From assembly GCA_029248755.1 (NCBI GenBank), contig JAQWIR010000015.1, positions 1 to 64,000 of the forward strand: a stretch of 64,000 nt of DNA, read 5' to 3'. This document shows positions 1 to 7,863 of this stretch, piece after piece. Position 1 is the first letter of the stretch. Every line of letters starts with the position of its first letter. The notes beneath the pieces were generated by a model. That model had not been told where the DNA came from. It ran no database searches and saw only the letters and a program-made list of their open reading frames with translations. Source of the DNA: Porticoccaceae bacterium. GTDB lineage: Bacteria > Pseudomonadota > Gammaproteobacteria > Pseudomonadales > Porticoccaceae. The position numbers and the translations under genes are program-made.

Positions 1-2
1 AT

Positions 3-53
3 TTAAAAAGTACTGAACGTTTTTCAGGTCTCTATAAAAAGCTAGCACAATGA
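3..53 (+). CDS. C-terminal tail of putative antitoxin (partial, runs off the window start)
   Basis: An open frame enters from the left edge and encodes 16 residues ending in GLYKKLAQ before a TGA. That stop overlaps the ATG of the Doc-like toxin in an ATGA arrangement, the usual translational coupling in toxin-antitoxin operons. The antitoxin normally precedes the toxin, so this is most likely its C-terminus. The antitoxin family (Phd, AbrB-like or other) cannot be told from so little sequence. The reading is position plus overlap only, and a random open frame of this length is possible. Confidence 0.5.
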   Translation, partial: LKSTERFSGLYKKLAQ

Positions 54-427
54 GCTTTGACTATATTAGGGTCGATGACATTCTGGCTATTCATGCTGAT
101 CAGATAGAGCGTTATGGTGGTGGCGAAGGAGTAAGAGATCCAGGGCTTTTGGAGGCGGCCTTGTTTCGGCCTCAAACGGGGTATTATCCGACATTAATTG
201 ATGAGGCCGCTGCCCTTTGGGAAAGTCTTTCTCAGAATCATCCTTTTGTTGACGGTAACAAACGAACGGCATTCGCGGCGACCTATGTATATTTGGCAAT
301 TAATGGACTTGAGATCACTGCGAGTGATGAAAAAACGCAGGAATTTGTTTTAAAGCTATACGCCACCTCGAGTCTAACTTTCGACAACCTGCGTGCTTGG
401 CTGGGTGAAAATACAAAGGCTTGCTAA
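50..427 (+). CDS. doc: Fic/Doc-family toxin (death-on-curing type)
   Basis: A 125-aa protein with the Fic/Doc core HPFVDGNKRTA at about residues 64-74. In true Fic AMP-transferases the motif reads HPFxxGNGR; the DxNKR form seen here is typical of Doc, which phosphorylates and inactivates elongation factor Tu. Length matches Doc (about 125 aa). The invariant His64, Phe66, Asp68, Asn70 and Arg72 are present, so the toxin looks intact. The start overlaps the stop of an upstream frame (ATGA), consistent with antitoxin-toxin coupling. A strong hairpin terminator follows. Family assignment is firm; target and toxicity are inferred from the family. Confidence 0.88.
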   Translation: MSFDYIRVDDILAIHADQIERYGGGEGVRDPGLLEAALFRPQTGYYPTLIDEAAALWESLSQNHPFVDGNKRTAFAATYVYLAINGLEITASDEKTQEFVLKLYATSSLTFDNLRAWLGENTKAC

Positions 428-480
428 CTACTGTGAGCAGAAACGCTAAATAATGATAACTACCCTTATTAATAATTGAA

Positions 481-511
481 CCCTAGCTTCCAGTGAAGCT
501 AGGGTTTTTTT
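481..511 (+). terminator. Rho-independent terminator after the Doc toxin
   Basis: A perfect 10-bp stem, CCCTAGCTTC and GAAGCTAGGG, with a 4-nt loop is followed by a run of seven T. It sits between the toxin gene and the convergent lipoprotein gene. Confidence 0.85.
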
Positions 512-519
512 ATTCAGTA

Positions 520-1002
520 TTAGGGAGCGCTTGGTAGGTTGTCGTAATTTAGCTCTTGGTATGGATTTTGGATGGCGATCGCATCGGGGTGGATAATAGA
601 AATCATAATATCACTGCCATAACTGCCTTCAATCATTGAAGCGATATTTACCTTTGGAGTGATATCAATCGTGGCATAACGGCCATCCTTAGTGTAAACA
701 AGTGTGATCTCTTCACCAACTTTTGAGCTTGCTAGTGTCCATCCAGTAGTAGGTGTTTCATTACCATAGAAGATGAGGTTTTCTGCTGGAGTGTAACCAG
801 AAACCAGCACAACTCTCCCAGAAATCGAGCTACCGGTTCCTAAAAGAACCGTTGGGTCTTTTATGATATCAGCATCTTCCGGTAGTGGAAGATCAGACAA
901 TAAATATTCAAGCACTACTCTTTGGTTAGATTGAAACTCATCAATAAAGATTGTGCATCCGGAGATAGCAAAAAGCAGAAATACAGGGAGTAATCTTTTC
1001 AT
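520..1002 (-). CDS. hypothetical lipoprotein
   Basis: A 160-aa protein with a lipoprotein signal peptide: basic start MKRLL, a hydrophobic stretch and lipobox AISGC, placing the lipidated Cys at residue 16. The residue after Cys is Thr, not Asp, so outer-membrane sorting by Lol is expected. The mature part has no domain I recognise; it looks beta-rich with alternating hydrophobic residues. It is monocistronic on the minus strand and converges on the toxin gene. Function unknown. Confidence 0.75.
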   Translation of the reverse strand: MKRLLPVFLLFAISGCTIFIDEFQSNQRVVLEYLLSDLPLPEDADIIKDPTVLLGTGSSISGRVVLVSGYTPAENLIFYGNETPTTGWTLASSKVGEEITLVYTKDGRYATIDITPKVNIASMIEGSYGSDIMISIIHPDAIAIQNPYQELNYDNLPSAP

Positions 1003-1113
1003 TGGTTCTACCGTTGTTGGGTTGATTAGCCTCCATCATATCAAATAGATCTGCGTTTGAAAGTGAATTTTTATCCTATTAATAAATAAACTATCTAATT
1101 AGCAAGTATTAGC

Positions 1114-1308
1114 CTATTCGTCCTTCTTTTTTCTTGGAATAGTGGTTTCAATATCACTATCCTTTAAGCGTTCTTCAAGCTCTTCCATGGATAAATAATC
1201 CAAATCCCAGTGGTTACAGATATCATTTCTGTAGCGCGTGTGGTTTTTATCCGATGACTTTGATGCCTTCCGATTAAAGTATTTTAGTAATTTTTCGCTA
1301 ATGGGCAT
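1114..1308 (-). CDS. hypothetical small protein, 64 aa
   Basis: A short, highly charged protein, basic at the N-terminus and acidic in the middle, ending in a KKKDE tail. It has no signal peptide or membrane segment. The middle (MEELEERLKDSDIE) is probably helical. It lies between a lipoprotein gene and the sulfatase gene, all on the minus strand, with gaps of 111 and 51 bp. A purine-rich AGTAAG lies about 9 nt ahead of the ATG. I do not recognise the family. It may be a real gene because no other frame explains the interval, but coding evidence is modest. Confidence 0.5.
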   Translation of the reverse strand: MPISEKLLKYFNRKASKSSDKNHTRYRNDICNHWDLDYLSMEELEERLKDSDIETTIPRKKKDE

Positions 1309-1359
1309 ATTAATCTTACTAACTAAATTGTTAATTAGATTGGTTGAGACTCTTTATGC

Positions 1360-3012
1360 TTAACCGGAAGTTTTGACTAATGCACTCTCAGCCCAGCCAT
1401 AGCGAACCGATTTAGCCTCTAAAATAGCGCTTTTGGGTACTAACACAGGCTGGCTATATAACTTCCAAGTGCCACCATTAATTCGATACCCAATTGAATC
1501 CTTAGCGGCAGCAGGCACTATATTAGCCATCCCCGATTTGTTAATGGATATGGTGGGAGGTTGGGTAACTGGCTGTTCGCCATTGGGCCAAAAATCTTCT
1601 GCCATTTGTAATTCAGTTGTATCACTGAAATCGCCGACGTTTTTAGTCCAGTTTGTAAGGGCCTCCCTCATTCGCACCAGTGTGTTTTGGTGTTTGGCAG
1701 AATTAGCCAGATTATTAACCTCATGGGGGTCGGCCTGAATATCATAAAGTGCTTCTTCTGGTCTTGGCTCAAACCATAAGCGTTGTGCGGTGTTTAGCTT
1801 GCCGTTCTCAAGGTGCTGCCAAAGTGCCTGCATAGAGGCCATTTTATCGCGATAAATAATGTGCTGAGCGCCGGGCCTGTCAGGGAGAAAATTCTTGATG
1901 TACTTAAATTGTCCATCTCGAACTGCGCGCTCATAAAAGTTAAAGTCATCAAGACGATCTTTGGCGGCATAGATATAACTTCTTTTAGGGCTGGCATTGG
2001 GAATAAGTTGAGCACTACCATGCATATAGTCGGGAATTGGAATGCCCGCCATAGCCAAAATACTTGGCCCTATGTCGACAAAACTCACCAATTTTTCATT
2101 GATACTACCTATTTCCACACTTTTGGGTTTTAAACTTTTAGGCCAGTGCATAATCAATGGTACTTTGATGCCGCTATCGTAAATTTCACGCTTGCCTCTG
2201 GGTAAGCCATCGCCATGGTCGGTAGTCCAGATAACAATGGTATTGTCAGCCAAACCGTCCTTCTCAAGCTGGCGCAGTAATTGACCAACCACCTGATCCA
2301 TTGCAAAAATATTATTGTAATGCTGAGCGATATCGGCACGAATAGCTGGATGCTCAGGGTAGTAGGGCGGCAACAATACATCATTGGGATTGACTATTTG
2401 CGAGCGATCCCCGTTGCGATTGTTTCTTAATATAGCTTTAGGGAACAACTGTCCCTCATGAGTCTGTTTAATAGATACAAAACCAAAAAATGGCTGATCT
2501 TGCTCACGACCCTGCCATGTGGGTTTCGGCCCAGCATAGTCCCAAATACTAAAAGGCCCAGAATTAGCAAATATACCGCTGAACTGATAGTCGAGCTTTG
2601 CACTAGAAAAGGTGTAATACCCATGACGCCGCAATAACTCGGGGTAGGCTTTAATATGGTTGGGCGGCACTGAGCGGTAATTTGAGGTCTTAAATGACCG
2701 GGTGCGCATATGCTGCGCGCCCACAGACATTTGATGCATCCCAAGAATATGTCCTGCGCGACTAGGAGCGCAGACACCAGCAGTGGTAAACGTATTGGGG
2801 TAGCGAATACTAGTACGAGCGAGACGGTCTAGGTTGGGCGTGACAGCAATTTTATCGCCAAATGCACCGACTCTAGCGCTCATGTCTTCGGCCATAATTA
2901 ACAGAATATTTGGACGCTGTTCAGCCGCTACATTGTTAGCTACTAAAACAAGGAATAAAAAGAAAAAGGCCAATTTTAAAGGCTTGTACTTATACACTGA
3001 TAAATTAACCAC
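1360..3012 (-). CDS. secreted sulfatase (arylsulfatase/heparan N-sulfatase-like, S1 family)
   Basis: A 550-aa exported sulfatase. Residues 1-30 form a signal peptide, probably cleaved after VAA. The S1 signature CAPSRAG begins at Cys81, the residue oxidised to formylglycine in active sulfatases. Calcium ligands are seen in MAEDM near residue 42 and in TTDHGDG. The sulfatase fold ends near residue 470. The last 60 residues (SIGYRINGGTWKLYSQPV...) resemble the small chitobiase/hexosaminidase C-terminal beta domain often appended to polysaccharide enzymes. It probably removes sulfate from a marine sulfated glycan in the periplasm or outside the cell. No formylglycine-generating enzyme is in the window, so activation must come from elsewhere. 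Substrate unknown. Confidence 0.9.
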   Translation of the reverse strand: MVNLSVYKYKPLKLAFFFLFLVLVANNVAAEQRPNILLIMAEDMSARVGAFGDKIAVTPNLDRLARTSIRYPNTFTTAGVCAPSRAGHILGMHQMSVGAQHMRTRSFKTSNYRSVPPNHIKAYPELLRRHGYYTFSSAKLDYQFSGIFANSGPFSIWDYAGPKPTWQGREQDQPFFGFVSIKQTHEGQLFPKAILRNNRNGDRSQIVNPNDVLLPPYYPEHPAIRADIAQHYNNIFAMDQVVGQLLRQLEKDGLADNTIVIWTTDHGDGLPRGKREIYDSGIKVPLIMHWPKSLKPKSVEIGSINEKLVSFVDIGPSILAMAGIPIPDYMHGSAQLIPNASPKRSYIYAAKDRLDDFNFYERAVRDGQFKYIKNFLPDRPGAQHIIYRDKMASMQALWQHLENGKLNTAQRLWFEPRPEEALYDIQADPHEVNNLANSAKHQNTLVRMREALTNWTKNVGDFSDTTELQMAEDFWPNGEQPVTQPPTISINKSGMANIVPAAAKDSIGYRINGGTWKLYSQPVLVPKSAILEAKSVRYGWAESALVKTSG

Positions 3013-3199
3013 TCAGATAAAATAAAAAAATGAATTTTTCAATAATATATAGTGCATTGGTGGGTGTCTACTGGAGTGATGATTGGTAAGTATGAAGAAA
3101 AAAAGCTAAGATCATGGAAAATGTTAACGAAAAGTATTTCGATAACTATTTTTAATAAAATATATTGTAGGCAGATTCAGGTTAACGGAGAATAATAAT

Positions 3200-3481
3200 A
3201 TGGTTAAGAAAATCGTTGAAATGTATCGTATCATCATGGATTTGAGATATAACCCTTTAAGGTTTATTCCAGATCCAATATTACAAGGTTATCTATTAAT
3301 GGCACTCTTTGTCATGTGGTGCCTATTTTTTGGTTTGATTGCCATCTACCATTTGGGTTGGTTAGGTTACAGTATACCCTTGTCAATTGGCGTTCATCTG
3401 TCACTTATAGTGCCAGCGATCATTACCAATGCAGTATTTTTAGCTGCTGAGAAAGAGCTAAACCAGGAAGAAGATATATAA
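3200..3481 (+). CDS. hypothetical inner-membrane protein, 93 aa
   Basis: A small protein with two predicted transmembrane helices, roughly residues 30-54 (LLMALFVMWCLFFGLIAIYHLGW) and 60-80 (IPLSIGVHLSLIVPAIITNAVFL). The cytosolic N-terminus is basic and the tail acidic (EKELNQEEDI). The start has a clear GGAG site 10 nt upstream. It stands alone, followed by a terminator shared with the convergent tRNA-Asn. I do not recognise the family; the compact two-helix shape suggests a small integral membrane protein of unknown role. Confidence 0.65.
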   Translation: MVKKIVEMYRIIMDLRYNPLRFIPDPILQGYLLMALFVMWCLFFGLIAIYHLGWLGYSIPLSIGVHLSLIVPAIITNAVFLAAEKELNQEEDI

Positions 3482-3516
3482 AAACCGAATACTTCAAAGT
3501 TTTTTGAATAACAAAT

Positions 3517-3545
3517 AAAAAAGCCTTGCGATCGCAAGGCTTTTT
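3517..3545. terminator. bidirectional Rho-independent terminator
   Basis: AAAAAGCCTTGCGATCGCAAGGCTTTTT is a near-perfect palindrome with A and T runs on both sides. It can terminate the 93-aa gene from the left and the tRNA-Asn transcript from the right. Confidence 0.85.
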
Positions 3546-3551
3546 CGAATT

Positions 3552-3627
3552 TGGCTCCGCCTGCTGGGCTCGAACCAGCGACCCAATGATTAACAGTCAT
3601 TTGCTCTACCAACTGAGCTAAGGCGGA
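3552..3627 (-). tRNA. tRNA-Asn (GUU)
   Basis: On the minus strand the cloverleaf begins TCCGCCTTAGCTCAGTTGG and ends in GGCGGAGCCA, with the acceptor stem TCCGCCT/AGGCGGA paired. The anticodon loop CTGTTAA contains GTT. The T-arm GGTTCGAGCCC and an encoded 3' CCA are present. Length is 76 nt including CCA. Confidence 0.95.
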
Positions 3628-3848
3628 ATGGTGTTTCTTGTTGAGCGGGGCATTTTAGGCATCTCGACTAGGTGAGTCAACAGTTTCCTATCGGAAATAT
3701 AGCTATTGATTGGTTGATCTTTATTCTTAGTCGTTTTGACGCTTAATTATTCCAGAACTATAAGTGCCTAGCACTAATCTTTTAATAAATTAATACTGAG
3801 CAATGTATACTTAAAATATTGGGTATTTTTTAATTTCGGAATTTTACA

Positions 3849-4541
3849 ATGTGTTTAAAGGGACTAAAACTTCAACTGTTGTCGGCTGCTGCTGCTCTGA
3901 GTTTAGTAGTACCTTTGAGTTTGGCTGTCCCGCTGGATAAAAAATCGATTTTGCGCCAGCAGTATGAGCCCATTATTTCTTCTGTTAGTAAACAGTTGCT
4001 TGCAAAGCATGAGATTTTTAAGAAAGACCCCAGTGCCTATCAGGCATTCTTAGATCAGTACGTTCGTCCTTATTGGGATGTTAGCTCTACGTCCAGAGCA
4101 CTGATTGGCGGTAAAAACTTTATAGTTTTAGACAAAAAGCACCAGCTTAAATTAGTCGATTCAGTGGATAAAACACTGGTTCGTTATGCCTTCGAGGGGA
4201 TTGATTTCTACAGTGGTCAACAATTCACATTAGTCGATGTGGCTATTAGCGATTCAGGCAAAATGGGCTGGGTGCAGGTTGTGATTAAATCAAAGATTTT
4301 GCCCGATCTAAATCTGGATATTCTTGTAAAGCGTAATAAAAAGGGTGTATGGAAAGCTGTTGATGTCCGCCTTAAGGGAATTACTTATGTGGCGGTGAAA
4401 AAGTACCAATTTAAAAAAATACTTAAGAAGCAGGGGGTTGGTGCTTTAATTACCAGCCTTGATGAAAAAAACAACAAATTCTTTAGCGAGCTGTGTAAAA
4501 CAGCAGATAAAGTAAATAAAGTGGATAAGCAATTTTGTTGA
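3849..4541 (+). CDS. mlaC: MlaC/Ttg2D-family phospholipid-binding periplasmic protein
   Basis: A 230-aa protein with a Sec signal peptide (hydrophobic [14 protein letters not shown], cleavage near residue 26). The mature part follows the MlaC/Ttg2 pattern: an N-terminal helical region with a conserved Tyr-Trp (VRPYWDVSS), a central strand ([18 protein letters not shown]) and the late [10 protein letters not shown] segment. MlaC shuttles phospholipids between the outer-membrane MlaA complex and the inner-membrane MlaFEDB transporter. No other mla gene is in the window, so this is an orphan copy. Its last bases overlap the TTG start of uvrB, an unusual partner. The family call is good; the pathway role is inferred. 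Confidence 0.8.
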   Translation: MCLKGLKLQLLSAAAALSLVVPLSLAVPLDKKSILRQQYEPIISSVSKQLLAKHEIFKKDPSAYQAFLDQYVRPYWDVSSTSRALIGGKNFIVLDKKHQLKLVDSVDKTLVRYAFEGIDFYSGQQFTLVDVAISDSGKMGWVQVVIKSKILPDLNLDILVKRNKKGVWKAVDVRLKGITYVAVKKYQFKKILKKQGVGALITSLDEKNNKFFSELCKTADKVNKVDKQFC

Positions 4542-6571
4542 ATTCGCCAAAAATAACCCCAATCAAACCCTTTAATTTAGAAAGTAAGTACAAACCAGCA
4601 GGCGATCAACCCAGTGCGATTAGCGGGATGATAGACGGCTTGAAAAATGGTTTGTCAGCGCAAACACTTTTAGGTGTTACCGGCTCGGGTAAAACGTTTA
4701 GCATTGCGAATGTGATTGAGCAGGAGCAAAGGCCGACAATTGTGCTCGCCCATAACAAAACCCTTGCTGCTCAGCTTTATGGCGAGTTCAAAAGCTTCTT
4801 CCCTAATAATGCGGTTGAGTACTTTGTGTCTTACTATGATTATTATCAACCTGAGGCCTATGTGCCTTCTTCTGATACCTTTATTGAAAAAGATGCCTCG
4901 GTAAATTCACATATTGAGCAGATGCGACTATCAGCGACTAAATCGTTGATGGAGCGTCAAGATGTAATTGTGGTAGCTACGGTGTCATCTATCTATGGCT
5001 TGGGTGACCCCAGTTCTTATCTAAAAATGGTTTTGCATATTTCTCGCGGCGAACAAATCGATCAGAGAGACATTTTAAGACGCTTGGCGGAACTACAGTA
5101 CAAACGCAACGATATAGACTTTGATCGTGCCTCTTATCGCGTTAGGGGCGATGTGATTGATGTTTATCCTGCCGATTCTGATTATGAGGCGGTGCGAATC
5201 CAGTTATTTGATACCGAAGTAGAGGAAATTTGCCTGTTTGATCCCCTCACTGGTGAGGTTCTTCGTACAGTTCCTAGATTTACTATCTACCCTAAAACCC
5301 ATTATGTTACTCCGCGTGAGCAGATTTTGCTGGCAGTAGATAAGATTCAAGATGAGTTAAAAGAGCGGTTAGAGCAGCTGCGTTCAAACGATAAGTTAGT
5401 TGAAGCTCAGCGTCTGCAGGAGCGAGTGCGTTATGACACTGAAATGATGCGCGAGCTGGGGTATTGCAATGGCATTGAAAATTACTCCCGCTACCTGTCA
5501 GGGGCAAAGCCTGGCGAGCCACCTCCCACATTATTTAATTACCTACCAGATAACGCTTTGCTAGTGATTGATGAGTCCCATGTCACTGTGCCTCAGTTGG
5601 GGGCTATGTATAAAGGTGACCGCTCACGTAAAGAAACATTGGTGGAATATGGATTTAGGCTTCCCTCAGCCCTTGATAATCGCCCGCTAAGGTTTGACGA
5701 ATGGGAAGGTATTGCCCCGCAAATGATTTTTGTCTCTGCTACCCCCAGTCGCTATGAAGCGGCAAATGAGGGTCAAGTTGTAGAGCAGGTGGTTAGGCCT
5801 ACAGGTTTGCTAGATCCAGTGATTGAAGTACGCCCTGCCGTAACTCAAGTGGATGATGTTCTATCTGAAATTAACCAAAGAGCACAAAATAATGAGCGCA
5901 TTTTAATTACAGTGCTTACCAAGCGTATGGCGGAGGATTTAACTGACTACCTAGACGAGCATGGTGTCAGAGTACGTTATTTGCACTCAGATATTGACAC
6001 TGTGGAACGTGTTGAGATTATTAGAGACCTTCGTTTAGGGGAGTTTGATGTATTAGTGGGCATTAACTTACTTCGAGAAGGTTTGGATATGCCGGAAGTT
6101 TCGCTTGTCGCTATTTTGGATGCTGACAAAGAGGGGTTTTTACGTTCTGAGCAGTCACTGATTCAAACCATCGGACGAGCAGCGCGTAATCTTGAGGGAA
6201 GAGCCATCCTATATGCTGACAAGGTCACAGGTTCGATGCAGCGCGCTATGAACGAAACTGAGCGGCGTCGAAATTTACAAGAAGCGCACAACGCAAAGCA
6301 TGGCATCACGCCCACCAGTATTAAAAAGGATGTGGCGGACATTATGGAAGGTGCTCATGCGGCCGTGGGGCATAAAAAACGCGCCCGCAAAGTCGCTGAA
6401 GACTCTGCAGCTTATGCCGCAAATGCAGAGCAGTCCTTCGAAAATATGGCTAAAGAAATTAAGCGCCTTGAAGAGAAAATGTATCAGCATGCCCGTAATC
6501 TAGAATTTGAAGAAGCCGCCAATACTCGAGATGTTTTAGGTAAGTTGCGAGAAAAAAGCTTAGCCTCATAA
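4535..6571 (+). CDS. uvrB: UvrABC excision nuclease subunit B
   Basis: A 678-aa UvrB, the damage-verifying helicase-like subunit of nucleotide excision repair. Walker A GVTGSGKT lies at 47-54. The beta-hairpin [22 protein letters not shown], which inserts between DNA strands, lies near 102-123. DEAD-like DESH, helicase motif VI (QTIGRAARN) and a C-terminal UVR motif (about 635-670) that binds UvrA/UvrC are all present. No ATG is available at the N-terminus: the frame starts at TTG 4535 (or the next TTG, 4538) and overlaps the mlaC stop, indicating coupled translation. Length and motifs are complete. Confidence 0.97.
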   Translation: MLNSPKITPIKPFNLESKYKPAGDQPSAISGMIDGLKNGLSAQTLLGVTGSGKTFSIANVIEQEQRPTIVLAHNKTLAAQLYGEFKSFFPNNAVEYFVSYYDYYQPEAYVPSSDTFIEKDASVNSHIEQMRLSATKSLMERQDVIVVATVSSIYGLGDPSSYLKMVLHISRGEQIDQRDILRRLAELQYKRNDIDFDRASYRVRGDVIDVYPADSDYEAVRIQLFDTEVEEICLFDPLTGEVLRTVPRFTIYPKTHYVTPREQILLAVDKIQDELKERLEQLRSNDKLVEAQRLQERVRYDTEMMRELGYCNGIENYSRYLSGAKPGEPPPTLFNYLPDNALLVIDESHVTVPQLGAMYKGDRSRKETLVEYGFRLPSALDNRPLRFDEWEGIAPQMIFVSATPSRYEAANEGQVVEQVVRPTGLLDPVIEVRPAVTQVDDVLSEINQRAQNNERILITVLTKRMAEDLTDYLDEHGVRVRYLHSDIDTVERVEIIRDLRLGEFDVLVGINLLREGLDMPEVSLVAILDADKEGFLRSEQSLIQTIGRAARNLEGRAILYADKVTGSMQRAMNETERRRNLQEAHNAKHGITPTSIKKDVADIMEGAHAAVGHKKRARKVAEDSAAYAANAEQSFENMAKEIKRLEEKMYQHARNLEFEEAANTRDVLGKLREKSLAS

Positions 6572-6662
6572 GAAGTCTTTTGGCGATGTATCTAGATCTT
6601 AAGGATTATTTTAATCAGTCGCTTAGGTAATTATAATGCTTGCGTATCTCGGGATGAGGTGC

Positions 6663-6735
6663 TTCTAGGAAGGTGGCGTCAAGGATGATGTCGGAAAAAA
6701 GGAAATTTCCCAGTGGGTAGTAGGTCTTCCTAGAA
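6663..6735. other. hairpin-forming element, candidate structured RNA
   Basis: Arms TTCTAGGAAG and CTTCCTAGAA are perfectly complementary over 10 bp around a 53-nt interior. The interior carries the palindrome GGAAATTTCC. Across 6600-6705 there are six GGA triplets, the core that CsrA/RsmA proteins bind. A TATAAT hexamer lies at 6632-6637, correctly placed to start a plus-strand transcript near 6644. No clear T-run terminator follows. The inverted repeat is certain; that it is transcribed or binds CsrA is speculation. Confidence 0.35.
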
Positions 6736-6766
6736 CATTTAAATTACTTTTCTGTCTTTTGGTTTC

Positions 6767-6901
6767 TTAACTATAAATTATTTCCCAACTATAGGCATAT
6801 AGCCACATAAGTAGGCAAAAAACTGACACTTTAAGACATATTTTGGCAATCATAGAGGCAGAAAAGAATCTGTGTTGCTGTCTGGGCATAAAATGGTTCA
6901 T
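6767..6901 (-). CDS. possible 44-aa small membrane protein next to a Fur box
   Basis: An ORF below the track's length cut-off encodes MNHFMPRQQHRFF..., with a basic start and a hydrophobic C-terminal half (ICLKVSVFCLLMWLYAYSW) that could span the membrane. TATGGA sits about 7 nt before the ATG, and the Fur box lies only 23 nt upstream on this strand, where an iron-regulated promoter would be expected. Short ORFs with hydrophobic stretches occur by chance in AT-rich DNA, so this is only a candidate. Confidence 0.22.
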   Translation of the reverse strand: MNHFMPRQQHRFFSASMIAKICLKVSVFCLLMWLYAYSWEIIYS

Positions 6902-6923
6902 GGTAATTCCATATCGTCTTTAT

Positions 6924-6940
6924 ATGATAATGATTATCAT
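6924..6940. promoter_or_regulatory. Fur box
   Basis: ATGATAATGATTATCAT is a perfect palindrome around one central G and contains the 7-1-7 Fur core TGATAATNATTATCA. Fur with Fe2+ binds such sites and represses transcription when iron is sufficient. It lies 104 bp upstream of the 151-aa gene and 23 bp from the possible minus-strand small ORF. The match is strong; which transcript it controls is inferred. Confidence 0.88.
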
Positions 6941-7043
6941 TTACATTAAATAAAAAATCAAGTAATATCACCTAAATTTTGGAAAAAGAGCATTAATTCA
7001 AACTTTTGCCCTTATCTATTTTAATATTTTAGGAATACAACCA

Positions 7044-7499
7044 ATGAAACTCTCTTTCTTATGCGATGCCCATCGTCAAGAGTTAAGTAATAATGTTACC
7101 AAGGCTATACGTTTTTGGCAGGAAGGTTTTGATACTGCTCAGTTCTTCAATGAACAGCGTTTGTGGGTTGATGCAATTCCTCATGCAGGCTGTGCATTTG
7201 AGGTAGCAGAAATTTTTATTACCAATAAAGAAATAGATTATTCAGTAGCCTGTGAGTGGTTTTATGAATCTACCTTATTACTTGCGGATGCTTTAAATAG
7301 CCTCGGTTACACTGATGAGGCCTATGAGGTGATGGGTTTGGCGGTTGAGAGATTTGATCGTGAGTTGACTTTACCTTATGTGGATCAAAAGCTGGTGATG
7401 GATTATTTGAACAAGTTGCATTGGTCTGAAAATTTTGCACCCAATTATATTGAATTTAAACGTGGCATTGACCGCTTTTCTTCAATGTCAGTGCACTAG
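7044..7499 (+). CDS. hypothetical protein, 151 aa, predicted Fur-regulated
   Basis: A soluble, acidic, probably all-helical protein with no signal peptide or membrane segment. Residue patterns (AIRFWQEGFDTAQFFNEQRLWVDAIPHAGCAFEVAEIF, then ESTLLLADALNSLGYTDEAYEVMGLAVERF) look like paired helices of the TPR type. The start is the ATG after TTAGGAATACAACC, with AGGA as ribosome site. A perfect Fur box lies about 104 bp upstream with no gene between, so expression probably rises in iron limitation. I do not recognise the family. The neighbours (uvrB upstream, tRNA-Val downstream) give no functional hint. Confidence 0.72.
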   Translation: MKLSFLCDAHRQELSNNVTKAIRFWQEGFDTAQFFNEQRLWVDAIPHAGCAFEVAEIFITNKEIDYSVACEWFYESTLLLADALNSLGYTDEAYEVMGLAVERFDRELTLPYVDQKLVMDYLNKLHWSENFAPNYIEFKRGIDRFSSMSVH

Positions 7500-7620
7500 C
7501 CGATAAGAATATACATAAACCTTCACAAATATATTTAAAAATGTATTTAAGGCATTAGAGCTTAGGTTTCTACTTCCCAATAAATAGCTTGATGTGTAAA
7601 ATGAATTCCTCAGATGTAAT

Positions 7621-7697
7621 AGGAGCATAGCTCAGTTGGTTAGAGCACTTGCATGACATGCAAGGGGTCCGCAGTTCGAGTCTGCGTGTTCCTACCA
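7621..7697 (+). tRNA. tRNA-Val (GAC)
   Basis: Acceptor stem AGGAGCA pairs with TGTTCCT (one G-U). The D-arm AGCTCAGTTGGTTAGAGC is standard. The anticodon stem CTTGC/GCAAG closes the loop ATGACAT with anticodon GAC. The T-arm is GCAGTTCGAGTCTGC, followed by an encoded CCA. Length is 77 nt with CCA. Confidence 0.95.
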
Positions 7698-7863
7698 CTT
7701 CTGAAATCCGCCGATCAACAAATAGCCGCCTGTATTAATCTCCCTAAACACATAAGTCTTCTTGCTACTTAGAGCGTTGAATACATCAAACTAATAGACG
7801 ATACTAGTTTAAGACTATGGTATAAAAACCACGAAATAAAGTTGTTTTGGAGGAGTTGGTTTA

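Larger units (their letters stand above)
6572..7043. other. 472-bp gene-free stretch with hairpin and Fur box
   Basis: This stretch between uvrB and the 151-aa gene holds no long ORF. It contains a TATAAT-like -10 near 6632, a long-range 10-bp inverted repeat (6663-6735), a possible 44-aa ORF on the minus strand (6767-6901) and a perfect Fur box (6924-6940), each listed separately. The remaining AT-rich sequence shows nothing I can assign. Confidence 0.6.

Noticed and set aside
1794-2777. Overlapping ORFs on both strands within the sulfatase region
   Set aside because: They are shadows of the sulfatase frame; the long reading frame has signal peptide, CAPSR motif and metal ligands.
3394-3612. 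72-aa minus-strand ORF over tRNA-Asn and a terminator
   Set aside because: Its first residues are a translation of the tRNA sequence and the rest covers the terminator and part of the 93-aa gene.
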